Source of the DNA: Streptomyces sp. XY006
GTDB lineage: Bacteria; Actinomycetota; Actinomycetes; Streptomycetales; Streptomycetaceae
Reading direction: 5' to 3'
Assembly: GCF_002237655.1 (NCBI RefSeq)
Contig: NZ_NOKT01000027.1
Location: 1-64,000 of the forward strand
DNA length: 64,000 nt
In this document: in pieces, positions 23,448-31,332 of the stretch
Position numbering within the stretch: the first letter of the stretch is position 1
Layout of the letters: the number at the start of each line of letters is the position of its first letter
Position numbers and translations under genes: made by a program
Notes under the pieces: model-generated
Databases searched by the model: none
What the model was told of the DNA's origin: nothing
Seen by the model: the letters and a program-made list of their open reading frames with translations, nothing else

Positions 23448-24758
23448 ATGAACGTTCGTAAATGTCATGATCATGTCAGCAAGAGAGTGGTGGTGCTGGC
23501 CGGCTGCACCGCGCTCGTCCTCGCCCTGACCGGCACCGGCGCACAGGCCGCGCCCCGGGACGCGGCCCGTCAGACCCTCGGGGCCGGCGACGGCTGGGGC
23601 TCGTACGGCACGGGCACCACGGGCGGGGCGGCCGCCGACGCCGCCCACGTCTACACCGTCACCACCTGGGAGCAGTTCCGGGCCGCGCTGGCGGACGGCG
23701 GGACGGCGCCCCGGATCATCAAGGTCAAGGGGATGATCGACGCCGTCTCCGAGGGCTGCGAGGCGTTCGCGGCCGAGGGGTACGACCTGCGCAAGTACCT
23801 CGCCGCCTACGACCCCGCCGTCTGGGGCCACGACCGGCCGGTCAGCGGTGAGCAGGAGGAGCTGCGGGCGGCGTCCGCGGCCCGTCAGGACAAGGCCATC
23901 AAGGCGACCGTGCCGGCCGACACCACGATCATCGGCGTCGGCAAGGGCGCGGGCATTCTCGGCGGCAGCCTGCAGATCAAGGGCGTCGACAACGTCATCG
24001 TCCGCAACCTCACCTTCGAGGCGCCGGTCGACTGCTTCCCGCAGTGGGATCCCACCGACGACGGCAACACCGGCGCCTGGAACTCCGAGTACGACGGTGT
24101 CGTGGTGTACGGCTCCAGCCATGTGTGGATCGACCACAACACGCTCACCGACGGCCGCCACCCCGACAGCTCCCTGCCGACGTACTTCGGCAAGACCTAC
24201 CAGCAGCACGACGGGCTGCTCGACGTCGTGCGCGGCTCGAACCACGTGACTGTGTCCTGGAACTCGTTCCGGGACCACGACAAGACCATGCTCATCGGCA
24301 ACAGCGACAGCGCCACCGCCGACGACGCGGGCAAGCTCAAGGTGACGCTGCACCACAACCGCTTCGAGGGCATCGTCGAGCGGGCGCCCCGGGTGCGGTT
24401 CGGGCAGGTCGACTCGTACAACAACCACTTCGTGGTCACCGACGACCAGAAGTGGGGCTACGTCTACGGCATCGGCAAGGAGTCCCGGCTCGTCGCCGAG
24501 CACAACGCGTTCACGCTGGCGAAGGGCCTCAGCCCGGCGAAGATCCTCAAGAAGTGGAGCGAGGCGCCGGTCACCGCGAACGGCAACGTCGTCAACGGCC
24601 GGGCCGTCGACCTGATCGCCGTGCACAACGCGGAGATCCCCGGCGAGACGCTCCAGTCGGGCGCCGGCTGGACACCGGCCCTGCGCACCCGCGTCGACCC
24701 CGCGAAGGCCGTGCCCGGCATCGTCGACGCCCGGGCGGGCGCCGGCCGCGTCTGCTGA
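23448..24758 (+). CDS. Secreted pectate lyase, polysaccharide lyase family 1
   Basis: The 436-aa protein has a signal peptide of about 34 residues (cleavage after GAQA). The parallel beta-helix core carries the PL1 motifs VWIDHNTLTDG (calcium-site Asp region), GLLDVVRGSNHVTVSWN and RAPRVRFGQVDSYNNHF, which includes the catalytic arginine region. It cleaves de-esterified polygalacturonan by calcium-dependent beta-elimination outside the cell. The ATG follows AAGGAAAGAG, 33 bp after the acetylesterase gene, so the two are probably co-transcribed. A strong terminator hairpin follows. Confidence 0.92.
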   Translation: MNVRKCHDHVSKRVVVLAGCTALVLALTGTGAQAAPRDAARQTLGAGDGWGSYGTGTTGGAAADAAHVYTVTTWEQFRAALADGGTAPRIIKVKGMIDAVSEGCEAFAAEGYDLRKYLAAYDPAVWGHDRPVSGEQEELRAASAARQDKAIKATVPADTTIIGVGKGAGILGGSLQIKGVDNVIVRNLTFEAPVDCFPQWDPTDDGNTGAWNSEYDGVVVYGSSHVWIDHNTLTDGRHPDSSLPTYFGKTYQQHDGLLDVVRGSNHVTVSWNSFRDHDKTMLIGNSDSATADDAGKLKVTLHHNRFEGIVERAPRVRFGQVDSYNNHFVVTDDQKWGYVYGIGKESRLVAEHNAFTLAKGLSPAKILKKWSEAPVTANGNVVNGRAVDLIAVHNAEIPGETLQSGAGWTPALRTRVDPAKAVPGIVDARAGAGRVC

Positions 24759-24775
24759 ACCGGCACGTCCGAACC

Positions 24776-24812
24776 GGCCGGGGCGGGACCGCCCCGCGTG
24801 CCCGCCCCGGCC
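24776..24812 (+). terminator. Hairpin terminator after pectate lyase gene
   Basis: GGCCGGGGCGGG (24776-24787) pairs perfectly over 12 bp with CCCGCCCCGGCC (24801-24812) around a 13-base loop, followed by CTTTCC. It starts 18 bases after the lyase stop; read-through into the pectinesterase gene is still possible. Confidence 0.7.
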
Positions 24813-24855
24813 CTTTCCGCCCCGCACACCCGCCGTACCGCGAAGGAGCAGCCGC

Positions 24856-25980
24856 ATGCCCGCGCAGCCCCACCGTCCCGTCTCCCGCCGGGGGTTCCTC
24901 GCCGCGAGCGCCGCGGCCGGCGCCGCCCTCGGCCTCGCCCCCGGGCCCGCGCGGGCCGCCACCCGTCCGCGCCCCTTCGGCCGCTACGGTTCACCGGCAG
25001 CCCGCCTCACCCCCCGAACCCTGTACGTCCACCCGGGCGGCGCCGGTGACGTCAGCTCCGTCCGTGACGCGGTGGCCGCCGCGGACGGCGAGGGCCACAC
25101 CCTGGTCATCGCCCCGGGCGTCTACCGGGAGACGGTCTCCGTCGACCCGGCCCGCACCGGCATGACGTGGATCGGGGCGAGCGAGGACCCCCGGGACGTG
25201 GTGCTCGTGTACGACAACGCGGCCGGGACGCCCAAGCCCGGCGGCGGCACCCACGGCACCTCCGGGTCCGCGACCGCCACCGTCCAGGCGGACGGGTTCA
25301 CCGCCCGCTGGATCACCTTCGCCAACGACTGGCTGCGCGCCGACCACCCCGGCGTCACCGGCACGCAGGCCGTCGCCCTCAAGGTCCAGGGCGACCGGTC
25401 GGCCTTCCACCACTGCCGGTTCCTCGGCCACCAGGACACCCTGTACGCGGACTCCATGGCCCTGGGCACCTTCGCCCGCCAGTACTTCGCGCACTGCTAC
25501 GCCGAGGGCGACGTCGACTTCGTCTTCGGGCGGGCGACGGCCGTGTTCGAGCGGTGCCACTTCCGGACGCTGTCGCGGACCGACCTGGCGTCGGCGCCGT
25601 ACGGGTTCGTGTTCGCGCCGTCGACCGCCGGCGCCTGTCCGCTCGGCTACCTGGTCACCCGCAGCCGCGTCAGCAGCGAGGCCCCCGACGGCTTCTACAA
25701 ACTGGCCCGGCCCTGGGTGCCCAGCTCCGACCCCACCGCGCGTCCGATGCTCACCGTGCGGGACACATGGCTCGGCCCGGGCATCGACGCGGTGGCCCCG
25801 TACGCGGACATGCGCGCGGACCACCCCTGGCAGAGCATGCGGTTCGCGGAGTACCGCAACACCGGCCCGGGTGCGCGGGTCGTCGTCCCCGGGAACCGGC
25901 CCCAACTGACGGACGAACAGGCCCGGTCCGCGACCCGCGCCGCCCATCTGGGCGACTGGGAGCCGTGGAGGCAGGGCTGA
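24856..25980 (+). CDS. Secreted pectinesterase, carbohydrate esterase family 8
   Basis: The 374-aa protein has a Tat-like signal (VSRRGFLAASAAAG, cleavage near residue 34). It has all CE8 marks: GHQDTLY with Asp194 as acid/base, GDVDFVFG with Asp221 as nucleophile, and LARPW with Arg285 in place of the usual LGRPW. It removes methyl esters from homogalacturonan, which prepares substrate for the pectate lyases encoded on either side. The ATG at 24856 follows AAGGAG. Confidence 0.92.
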   Translation: MPAQPHRPVSRRGFLAASAAAGAALGLAPGPARAATRPRPFGRYGSPAARLTPRTLYVHPGGAGDVSSVRDAVAAADGEGHTLVIAPGVYRETVSVDPARTGMTWIGASEDPRDVVLVYDNAAGTPKPGGGTHGTSGSATATVQADGFTARWITFANDWLRADHPGVTGTQAVALKVQGDRSAFHHCRFLGHQDTLYADSMALGTFARQYFAHCYAEGDVDFVFGRATAVFERCHFRTLSRTDLASAPYGFVFAPSTAGACPLGYLVTRSRVSSEAPDGFYKLARPWVPSSDPTARPMLTVRDTWLGPGIDAVAPYADMRADHPWQSMRFAEYRNTGPGARVVVPGNRPQLTDEQARSATRAAHLGDWEPWRQG

Positions 25981-26162
25981 TGAGCGGAGGGGGGAGGGGG
26001 GCTCGGTGGTTGTGGACGGCCCGCTGCCCGGCTTCCATCCGGCGCCGAAGGACGCCCCGACCTTCCCGCCGGCCCGGGGCCGGTTCACCGGCCGGGCGCC
26101 GGGCGACGGTCACGACCGCGAGCGCGTGACCGTCTCCCTGACCCGACGACGTCCTGTGAGGG

Positions 26163-28379
26163 TCACCGCCGGACCGGTTCGATGCCCTCCAGCGTCGGCA
26201 CCACGGGCGCGATGCCGCCGTCGGCCGTGAACTCCAGGCGGTCGACGGTCGTCTCGCGGTGCATGCCGTCGCCGCCCGGCCTGCCGGGGCCGCCGAGGGC
26301 GAAGCGGTGGTAGACGACGTACCAGTCGTCGGTGCCGGGGGCGTTCACCACCGAGTGGTGGCCGGTGCCGAGGATGCCGTACTCGGGCCGCTTCTGCAGG
26401 ATCGTGCCGCGCTTGGTCCACGGGCCGAGCGGGGACGGTCCCGTCGCGTACGCCACGTGGTAGTCCTCGCTGCGGGTGTCGTCCTCCGACCACATGAAGT
26501 AGTACGTGCCCTTCCGCTTGATCACGAAGGAGCCCTCGCGGAAGCCGGCCGGGGTGATGTCCCGCACCTGCGACGCGTCGAAGGACACCATGTCGTCATC
26601 GAGCGGCACGACGTACCCGTGGCCGTTGCCCCAGTACAGGTAGGCCTGGCCGTCGTCGTCCGTGAAGACCGACGGGTCGATCATCTGGCCCTTGAACGTC
26701 CCGCCCTTGGCGACCAGCGGCTTGCCCAGCGCGTCCTCGAACGGGCCGGCCGGGGAGTCGGCGACCGCCACACCGATCTGCTGCTCGGCGCAGAAGTAGA
26801 AGTAGTACCTGCCGTTCCGCTCGGCGATCGCGGGAGCCCAGGCGTTCTTGTCGGCCCAGCCGACGTCCGGCCCGAGGTCGAGGACGACGCCGTGGTCCTT
26901 CCAGTTCACCAGGTCCTTCGACGAGTACGCCGTGAACTTCGTGCCGCTCCAGCCCGGGAAGCCGTCCGTCGTCGGGTAGATCCAGTATCTGCCGTCGAGG
27001 TGGCGGACGTCCGGGTCGGCGTTCAGGCCCGGCAGCATCGGGCTGCGGGTGCGGACCGCCTCGACCGTCCAGGTCCGCCTGGTGCCGTCGGCGGCCGTCA
27101 CGGTGTACGTCTGCGGCGTGCGGAAGTCGCGGCGGGTACCGGACCTCGGGCTGAGCGTGGCGCCCGCACCGGCCCACAGCTTCGGGGCGAGGCGCCGCAG
27201 GTCGGCGTCCGGCTCCATCGGCAGCACCACCTTCGAGGCGCTGTCGGTGACGATCGCGTAGCCCTTCTGGTGCTTCGCCGTCGCGTCCGTCACCGAGGTG
27301 GAGGTGGCCGGGTAGGCGGTCAGCAGGCGGTCGTACTCCTCCTGCGTCACCGGCAGGACCGTGCCGTGCCGGGGGCTCGCCGGGAGCTGGTAGCCGGTCG
27401 ACGGGGTCCACCTGCCGGAGGCGAGGTCGGTGGTCTCGAAGGGGAGGTAGCCCCGGCCGCCGTACTCGTCGATGAACAGGTACCACTTCTCCTCGGTGTT
27501 CGACTTGAACACCGTCGGGCCCTCACCGCGGTCCATCGCGCCCTTGCCGATGCAGTCGGCCACGAAGTCGTACCTCGTCGACGTCAGGGAGGCCGACTTC
27601 TCCCCGGTGATGAACTTCGAGCACGGGCCGGCGGAGCCCGGATCCCGCTCGTCCTTGGTGTAGCGGTAGTACTCGTCCTTGTGCTTCACGACCGTGGAGT
27701 CGATCACCGAGTAGCCCGGGTCGTTCCAGATCTTCGGCTCGCTGAAGGTGCGGAAGTCCTTCGTCGTCGCGTACAGCATCTTGTTGTACGTGTCGCCCTT
27801 GTGCTCCGGGTCGTCGTCGGCGTACAGCTTCGACGCCCAGAAGACGACGTACGCGCCGAGCTCGTCGTCCCAGTAGGCCTCCGGGGCCCAGGTGTTGCCC
27901 GCGTTGCCGGGGGAGACCCGCACCAGGCGCTGGTCGGTCCAGTGGACCAGGTCGGTGGACTCCCACACCATGATCGACTTGCTGCCGTGCCGCTGGACCT
28001 GGTCCCAGCTGCCGCTGGAGTTCCGGTACATCCGCAGGTCGGTGGCGATCAGGTAGAACCTGTCGCCCTCGGGGGAGCGGATGACGAACGGGTCGCGCAG
28101 GCCCTTCTCGCCGATCGTCGAGGTCAGGACCGGCTTTCCGGCGTTCAGCTCGCGCCAGTGCAGGGCGTCGTTGCCCCGGCTGAGGGCGTAGCGGATCTGC
28201 TCGCCGTCGGCGGTGCCCTCACCGGTGAAGTAGGCGAAGAGGTAACCGGCGTACTCGCTGTGCTTCACGGGTGGGGCTCCCGGGTCCGCGGTGCTGGGGG
28301 GTGCGCTGAGGAGGGTGAGCAGGAGGCCGGTCAGGGCCAGGAAGGGGAGCAGGAGCGTGCGGGCGATGCGGGGGCGCAT
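26163..28379 (-). CDS. Secreted two-domain GH43 glycoside hydrolase
   Basis: The 738-aa protein has a signal peptide (hydrophobic core at about 8-26) and two GH43-like propellers. The first is about residues 35-355 (EYAGYLFAYF, GLRDPFVI, WAPEAYWD, GEGPTVF). The second is about 435-720 (NADPDVRHLDGRYWIYPTTDG, WAPAIAERNGRYY, MIDPSVFTDDDG, REGSFVIKRKGTYYFMWS). A bacterial surface-type linker joins them. I chose ATG 28379 because AGGAAG precedes it and the signal peptide follows at once. Likely an arabinan/arabinoxylan-side-chain enzyme. A perfect CGAAA-N-TTTCG site lies 104 bp upstream. Confidence 0.88.
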   Translation of the reverse strand: MRPRIARTLLLPFLALTGLLLTLLSAPPSTADPGAPPVKHSEYAGYLFAYFTGEGTADGEQIRYALSRGNDALHWRELNAGKPVLTSTIGEKGLRDPFVIRSPEGDRFYLIATDLRMYRNSSGSWDQVQRHGSKSIMVWESTDLVHWTDQRLVRVSPGNAGNTWAPEAYWDDELGAYVVFWASKLYADDDPEHKGDTYNKMLYATTKDFRTFSEPKIWNDPGYSVIDSTVVKHKDEYYRYTKDERDPGSAGPCSKFITGEKSASLTSTRYDFVADCIGKGAMDRGEGPTVFKSNTEEKWYLFIDEYGGRGYLPFETTDLASGRWTPSTGYQLPASPRHGTVLPVTQEEYDRLLTAYPATSTSVTDATAKHQKGYAIVTDSASKVVLPMEPDADLRRLAPKLWAGAGATLSPRSGTRRDFRTPQTYTVTAADGTRRTWTVEAVRTRSPMLPGLNADPDVRHLDGRYWIYPTTDGFPGWSGTKFTAYSSKDLVNWKDHGVVLDLGPDVGWADKNAWAPAIAERNGRYYFYFCAEQQIGVAVADSPAGPFEDALGKPLVAKGGTFKGQMIDPSVFTDDDGQAYLYWGNGHGYVVPLDDDMVSFDASQVRDITPAGFREGSFVIKRKGTYYFMWSEDDTRSEDYHVAYATGPSPLGPWTKRGTILQKRPEYGILGTGHHSVVNAPGTDDWYVVYHRFALGGPGRPGGDGMHRETTVDRLEFTADGGIAPVVPTLEGIEPVRR

Positions 28380-28482
28380 GACACTTCCTGTCGGAGTGTG
28401 GGGGATTCTGTTGGATGGCGGCCCTCGGAGTGTCACCGGAGGGGAGAGGTGCGTCAACGGGTGGGCGCGGGGCCGGAGTTTC

Positions 28483-28493
28483 CGAAAATTTCG
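28483..28493. promoter_or_regulatory. CGAAA-N-TTTCG operator upstream of the two-domain GH43 gene
   Basis: CGAAAATTTCG is a perfect 5+1+5 palindrome. I recall the same CGAAANTTTCG consensus as the target of LacI-family xylan/xylobiose regulators (BxlR/XlnR type) in Streptomyces. No such regulator gene is in this window. Confidence 0.55.
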
Positions 28494-28509
28494 AAACGGC
28501 CTACCAGGT

Positions 28510-28566
28510 GCCGCACGACCGAAGGTGAGCCGTACGACCGAAGGTGAGCCGCACGGCCGACGGCGC
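28510..28566. repeat. 19-bp direct repeat, three copies
   Basis: GCCGCACGACCGAAGGTGA (28510-28528) is followed at once by a copy with one change (28529-28547) and a third, more diverged copy (28548-28566). It lies between the GH43 operator and a terminator hairpin, in a 324-bp gap that contains no gene. Confidence 0.75.
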
Positions 28567-28578
28567 GCCGCACACGAC

Positions 28579-28613
28579 GGCGCCCCCGCCGGGTGCGAAC
28601 CGGCGGGGGCGCC
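28579..28613 (-). terminator. Hairpin terminator after PL3 pectate lyase gene
   Basis: GGCGCCCCCGCCG (28579-28591) and CGGCGGGGGCGCC (28601-28613) form a perfect 13-bp stem with a 9-base loop, 90 bp beyond the lyase stop on the minus strand. It would insulate the lyase unit from the GH43 gene. Confidence 0.7.
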
Positions 28614-28703
28614 TTGGGCACAGGCCGAGGGGGGGCTCGGCCGGTGCCGTCCGGCCGGCCCAAGGGGGGACCGGGGCCGGCCGGAGTCACACGGCGACGG
28701 GAC

Positions 28704-29537
28704 CTACTGGTAGGACACGTCCGCAGCGGTGAACGTGCAGGTCTTGCCGTCCGGGCCGGCCGGCTTCAGCTCCTTGGGCTCCTTGCCGGTGTCGTTGCCC
28801 TCGAAGCGCACACACGTCTTGATCTTCTTCTTGCCGTCGCCGTGGATGCGGATCCTCGACAGCGTGGCCGTGTCGCCGTAGTTGGCGTTCACGCCGACGA
28901 TCGAGTTCATCGGCGCCGTCACGTCGATGTCGTTCAGCACGATCGTGCGCTTGTACTGCGTCTTGCAGTTGCCGCAGGAGCGGACCAGCTTGCCGGCGTT
29001 CTCCACCTGGAAGCCCGAGACGTTCAGCGTGCCGGCGCCGTTGAACTGCAGCACCTTGTCGTCGGCGTTCCTCGCGCCGCCGCCGATCACCTGGTACACC
29101 GCCGAGGGCGACTTGCCCTTGAAGCTGGCCGCGTCCTCGCCGACGTCCAGCCACCACACGTTCTGCAGCGTGCAACTGCCCTTGCAGTGCACCCCGTCGG
29201 CGGCCGGCGTGCCGATGACGACGTTCTTCAGCACCGCGCCGTCGGCGAGCTCGAAGAGGGGGTCCTGGCCCTCGTCCTGGCTGTCACCGCCGAGCGCGCC
29301 GGTGCCGTAGAACATCTTCATCCCGCCGTCGCGGACACCGGAGACCGCGATGGTCTTCGGCACGGGCGTCCTGCCCTTGTCCGTGGGCCAGGAGGACGCG
29401 GCGCCCGCCGACGACAGCATCGACGTCGTGATGATCGCCGCTCCCGTGATGCCGAGCGCCGACACACCGGCGATCACCGCCCGCCGCTTGGTCGCCCGGC
29501 GGCGGTGACGGACCCGCTGTTCTGCTGGTGCAGTCAT
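28704..29537 (-). CDS. Secreted pectate lyase, polysaccharide lyase family 3
   Basis: The 277-aa protein has a basic, Arg-rich n-region (VRHRRRATKRRAVIAGVSAL) and a hydrophobic stretch ending near residue 47 (AGA-AS). The mature part is the short PL3 beta-helix, with NVWWLDVGEDAASFKG (about 127-141), several cysteines (CKGSC, CGNC) likely in disulfides, and the lysine-rich segment before KTCVRFEGND. PL3 enzymes cleave polygalacturonan with calcium. It complements the PL1 enzyme at 23448. The ATG at 29537 is the first in-frame start before the signal. Confidence 0.9.
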   Translation of the reverse strand: MTAPAEQRVRHRRRATKRRAVIAGVSALGITGAAIITTSMLSSAGAASSWPTDKGRTPVPKTIAVSGVRDGGMKMFYGTGALGGDSQDEGQDPLFELADGAVLKNVVIGTPAADGVHCKGSCTLQNVWWLDVGEDAASFKGKSPSAVYQVIGGGARNADDKVLQFNGAGTLNVSGFQVENAGKLVRSCGNCKTQYKRTIVLNDIDVTAPMNSIVGVNANYGDTATLSRIRIHGDGKKKIKTCVRFEGNDTGKEPKELKPAGPDGKTCTFTAADVSYQ

Positions 29538-29622
29538 GTACCGATTCCTCAGATGGGTGGTGACTCTTGCGCGAAGTGGTCGCCACCGGTGCGGAAAGGG
29601 TTGCCGCGCCTTCCGGTCTTTC

Positions 29623-30462
29623 TCACGAGCCGTCGCCCGCGGCGGCGAAACCGCCGCCCACGGACAGCTGCGCGGAGCCGTGCGCGGCCGTCACCGCGTA
29701 GCGGTCCGCGCCCGCGTCGCGGCCCCCGCGGTCGTGGTCGTACTGCCCCGCGAACACCCACTCGCCCACCGGGACCGTACGGCCCTCCTTGAGCGTCCAG
29801 GTGTAGACGAGGAAGCCGTCCTCCTCGGCGACCGTGAGCGTGAAGTCGCCCTCGGGCAGGGAGCGCCAGGCGCCCGTCCCGGAGACACCGCCGGTCTGCG
29901 CGATCCGCAACCGCACCGTCAGCGCGGTCAGTTGCTCACGGTTCTTCAGCGTCACGTTGCTCTGCGCCCAGAAGTCGTTGCTGTGCGGGTCCACCGAGCC
30001 GTCCGACCACAGCGGCCCGTCCTCGGTCGCGGCCGGTGTCCGCTGCGGGGCGGAGGCGCTCGGCGTGCGCGAGGGCGGCGGGCTGCTCGGCTGCCGCTCC
30101 CCGGGCGGGCTGCTCGGCGCCGGGTCCACGGGTGGTGCGGGCGCCCGGCTCGTCGCCTCCGGTGACGGCGCGGGTGCCGGTGACGTCGCCACCTCCCGCT
30201 GCCGCGGCGCGGCCTCCTCCCGCACCGCCGACGCGACCGCGTACCCGCCCACCGCCAGCACGCCCGCCACCGCCGCCGTCGCGCCCGCCACCCGCATCCA
30301 GCCGAACACCGGCGGACGCGCCGCCCGATGGCCCGCACCGGCCGGAGCGGCCATCCCGCGCTCGACGCGGGCCAGGATCCGCTCCCGGTCGGGCTGGTGT
30401 CCTCCGGCCGCCTCCTGCAGCCGGGCGCGCAGCTCCTCGTGCACGTCCCGCCGCATCGTCAT
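29623..30462 (-). CDS. Single-span membrane protein, probable partner of the adjacent sigma factor
   Basis: The 279-aa protein has a short cytoplasmic N-terminus (DRERILARVERGMAAP, anti-sigma-like in length), one transmembrane helix (about 54-76), a Pro/Ser/Ala-rich extracytoplasmic stretch (about 85-145) and a C-terminal beta-type domain beginning near DGPLWSDGSVDPHSN. The start overlaps the sigma gene stop (ATGA, 30459-30462), which is the usual arrangement of sigma/anti-sigma pairs. No zinc-type HxxxCxxC motif is seen, so the anti-sigma role is inferred from context only. Confidence 0.75.
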   Translation of the reverse strand: MTMRRDVHEELRARLQEAAGGHQPDRERILARVERGMAAPAGAGHRAARPPVFGWMRVAGATAAVAGVLAVGGYAVASAVREEAAPRQREVATSPAPAPSPEATSRAPAPPVDPAPSSPPGERQPSSPPPSRTPSASAPQRTPAATEDGPLWSDGSVDPHSNDFWAQSNVTLKNREQLTALTVRLRIAQTGGVSGTGAWRSLPEGDFTLTVAEEDGFLVYTWTLKEGRTVPVGEWVFAGQYDHDRGGRDAGADRYAVTAAHGSAQLSVGGGFAAAGDGS

Positions 30463-31067
30463 CGGTCCCTTCCTCCGCGCTCACCGGCGCGCACGCCCTC
30501 CACGGCGGGCGAGCAGCGGGGGGCGCGGGGTGCGCCCAGCGCCGCGTGCATCCGCTGCGGCAGCCCCTGTGTGCCCAGCAACCGCTGGAGTTCGGCCATC
30601 CCCTTCGAGGTCTGGCTCTTCACCGTACCGACCGAGACGCCCAGGGCGAGCGCGGTGTCCTTCTCCGAGAGGTCGAAGGCGTGCCGCAGCACCACACAGG
30701 CCCGTTTGCGGAACGGCAGCCTGCGCAGGGCCTCCTGGACGTCGACCACGCCCGGCACGTCCGGGTTCTCGGTGTTCTCCTCGCGCTGCGACCAGAACAG
30801 CGCGACGCGCCGCCGCTCGCGCACCGCGCTGCGGATACGGGTGCGGGCCAGGTTGGCCACCACCCCGCGCGCGTACGCCGCCGGATGGTCGGCCGCGCGC
30901 ACCCGGTCCCAGCGGTGCCACAGCGCCAGCAGGGCGTCCGCCGCCAGGTCGTCGGCGGTGTCCGGCTCGCCCGTCAGCAGGTGGGCCAGGCGGGACAGTT
31001 CGGCGTAGTGGCGCTCGAAGAAGGCGTGGAACTCCGCGGAGGCGGCGTCGTCGACGACTGTGCCCAC
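30459..31067 (-). CDS. ECF-type RNA polymerase sigma factor (SigE-like group)
   Basis: The 202-aa protein has region 2 (about 15-85, ELSRLAHLLTGEPDTADDLAADALLALW) and region 4 (about 110-165, ALRRLPFRKRACVVLRHAFDLSEKDTALALGVSVGTVKSQTSKGM). Its C-terminal 30 residues are Arg/Pro-rich and unlike the core. The GTG at 31067 follows GAGGAG at about 8 bases. It forms a coupled pair with the membrane protein downstream. The neighbourhood of pectinases may be coincidental; its own regulon is not visible here. Confidence 0.9.
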   Translation of the reverse strand: MGTVVDDAASAEFHAFFERHYAELSRLAHLLTGEPDTADDLAADALLALWHRWDRVRAADHPAAYARGVVANLARTRIRSAVRERRRVALFWSQREENTENPDVPGVVDVQEALRRLPFRKRACVVLRHAFDLSEKDTALALGVSVGTVKSQTSKGMAELQRLLGTQGLPQRMHAALGAPRAPRCSPAVEGVRAGERGGRDR

Positions 31068-31119
31068 GGGCGACTCCTCGCAGCGGCTGCAGGCACTCCC
31101 GGACGGGACGCCCTGTGAG

Positions 31120-31135
31120 TGTCATGTAGATGACA
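31120..31135. promoter_or_regulatory. TGTCAT-GTAG-ATGACA palindrome upstream of sigma gene
   Basis: A perfect 6+4+6 inverted repeat lies 53-68 bp upstream of the sigma-factor start codon, in the 265-bp divergent gap shared with the purine permease. It could be an operator or overlap the sigma gene's promoter. No -10/-35 assignment is made. Confidence 0.35.
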
Positions 31136-31332
31136 TGTGATCACCCGGAGAGTCCGGACGAGATCCGGAAGCGTAGCAGCGATCCCCGGATGGTTCGTAC
31201 GGAGCTTCGAACGGCATATGGCGGGCCGGACTTCGATTCCGTAACACGGAGAAAACCCGAACGGGGTGCGACGGGGGCACAATCCGGCCAGCATCCGCAC
31301 ACCGATCACCCAGGCACCGAGGAGCGCGCACG

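Noticed and set aside
25981..26162. Possible gene remnant between pectinesterase and GH43 stops
   Set aside because: The 182-bp stretch is Pro/Gly/Arg-rich in all frames with no recognisable domain or start signal; treated as a plain convergent gap.
31068..31332. Purine riboswitch upstream of the purine permease
   Set aside because: No three-way-junction core sequences or the conserved purine-box residues were found in the leader.
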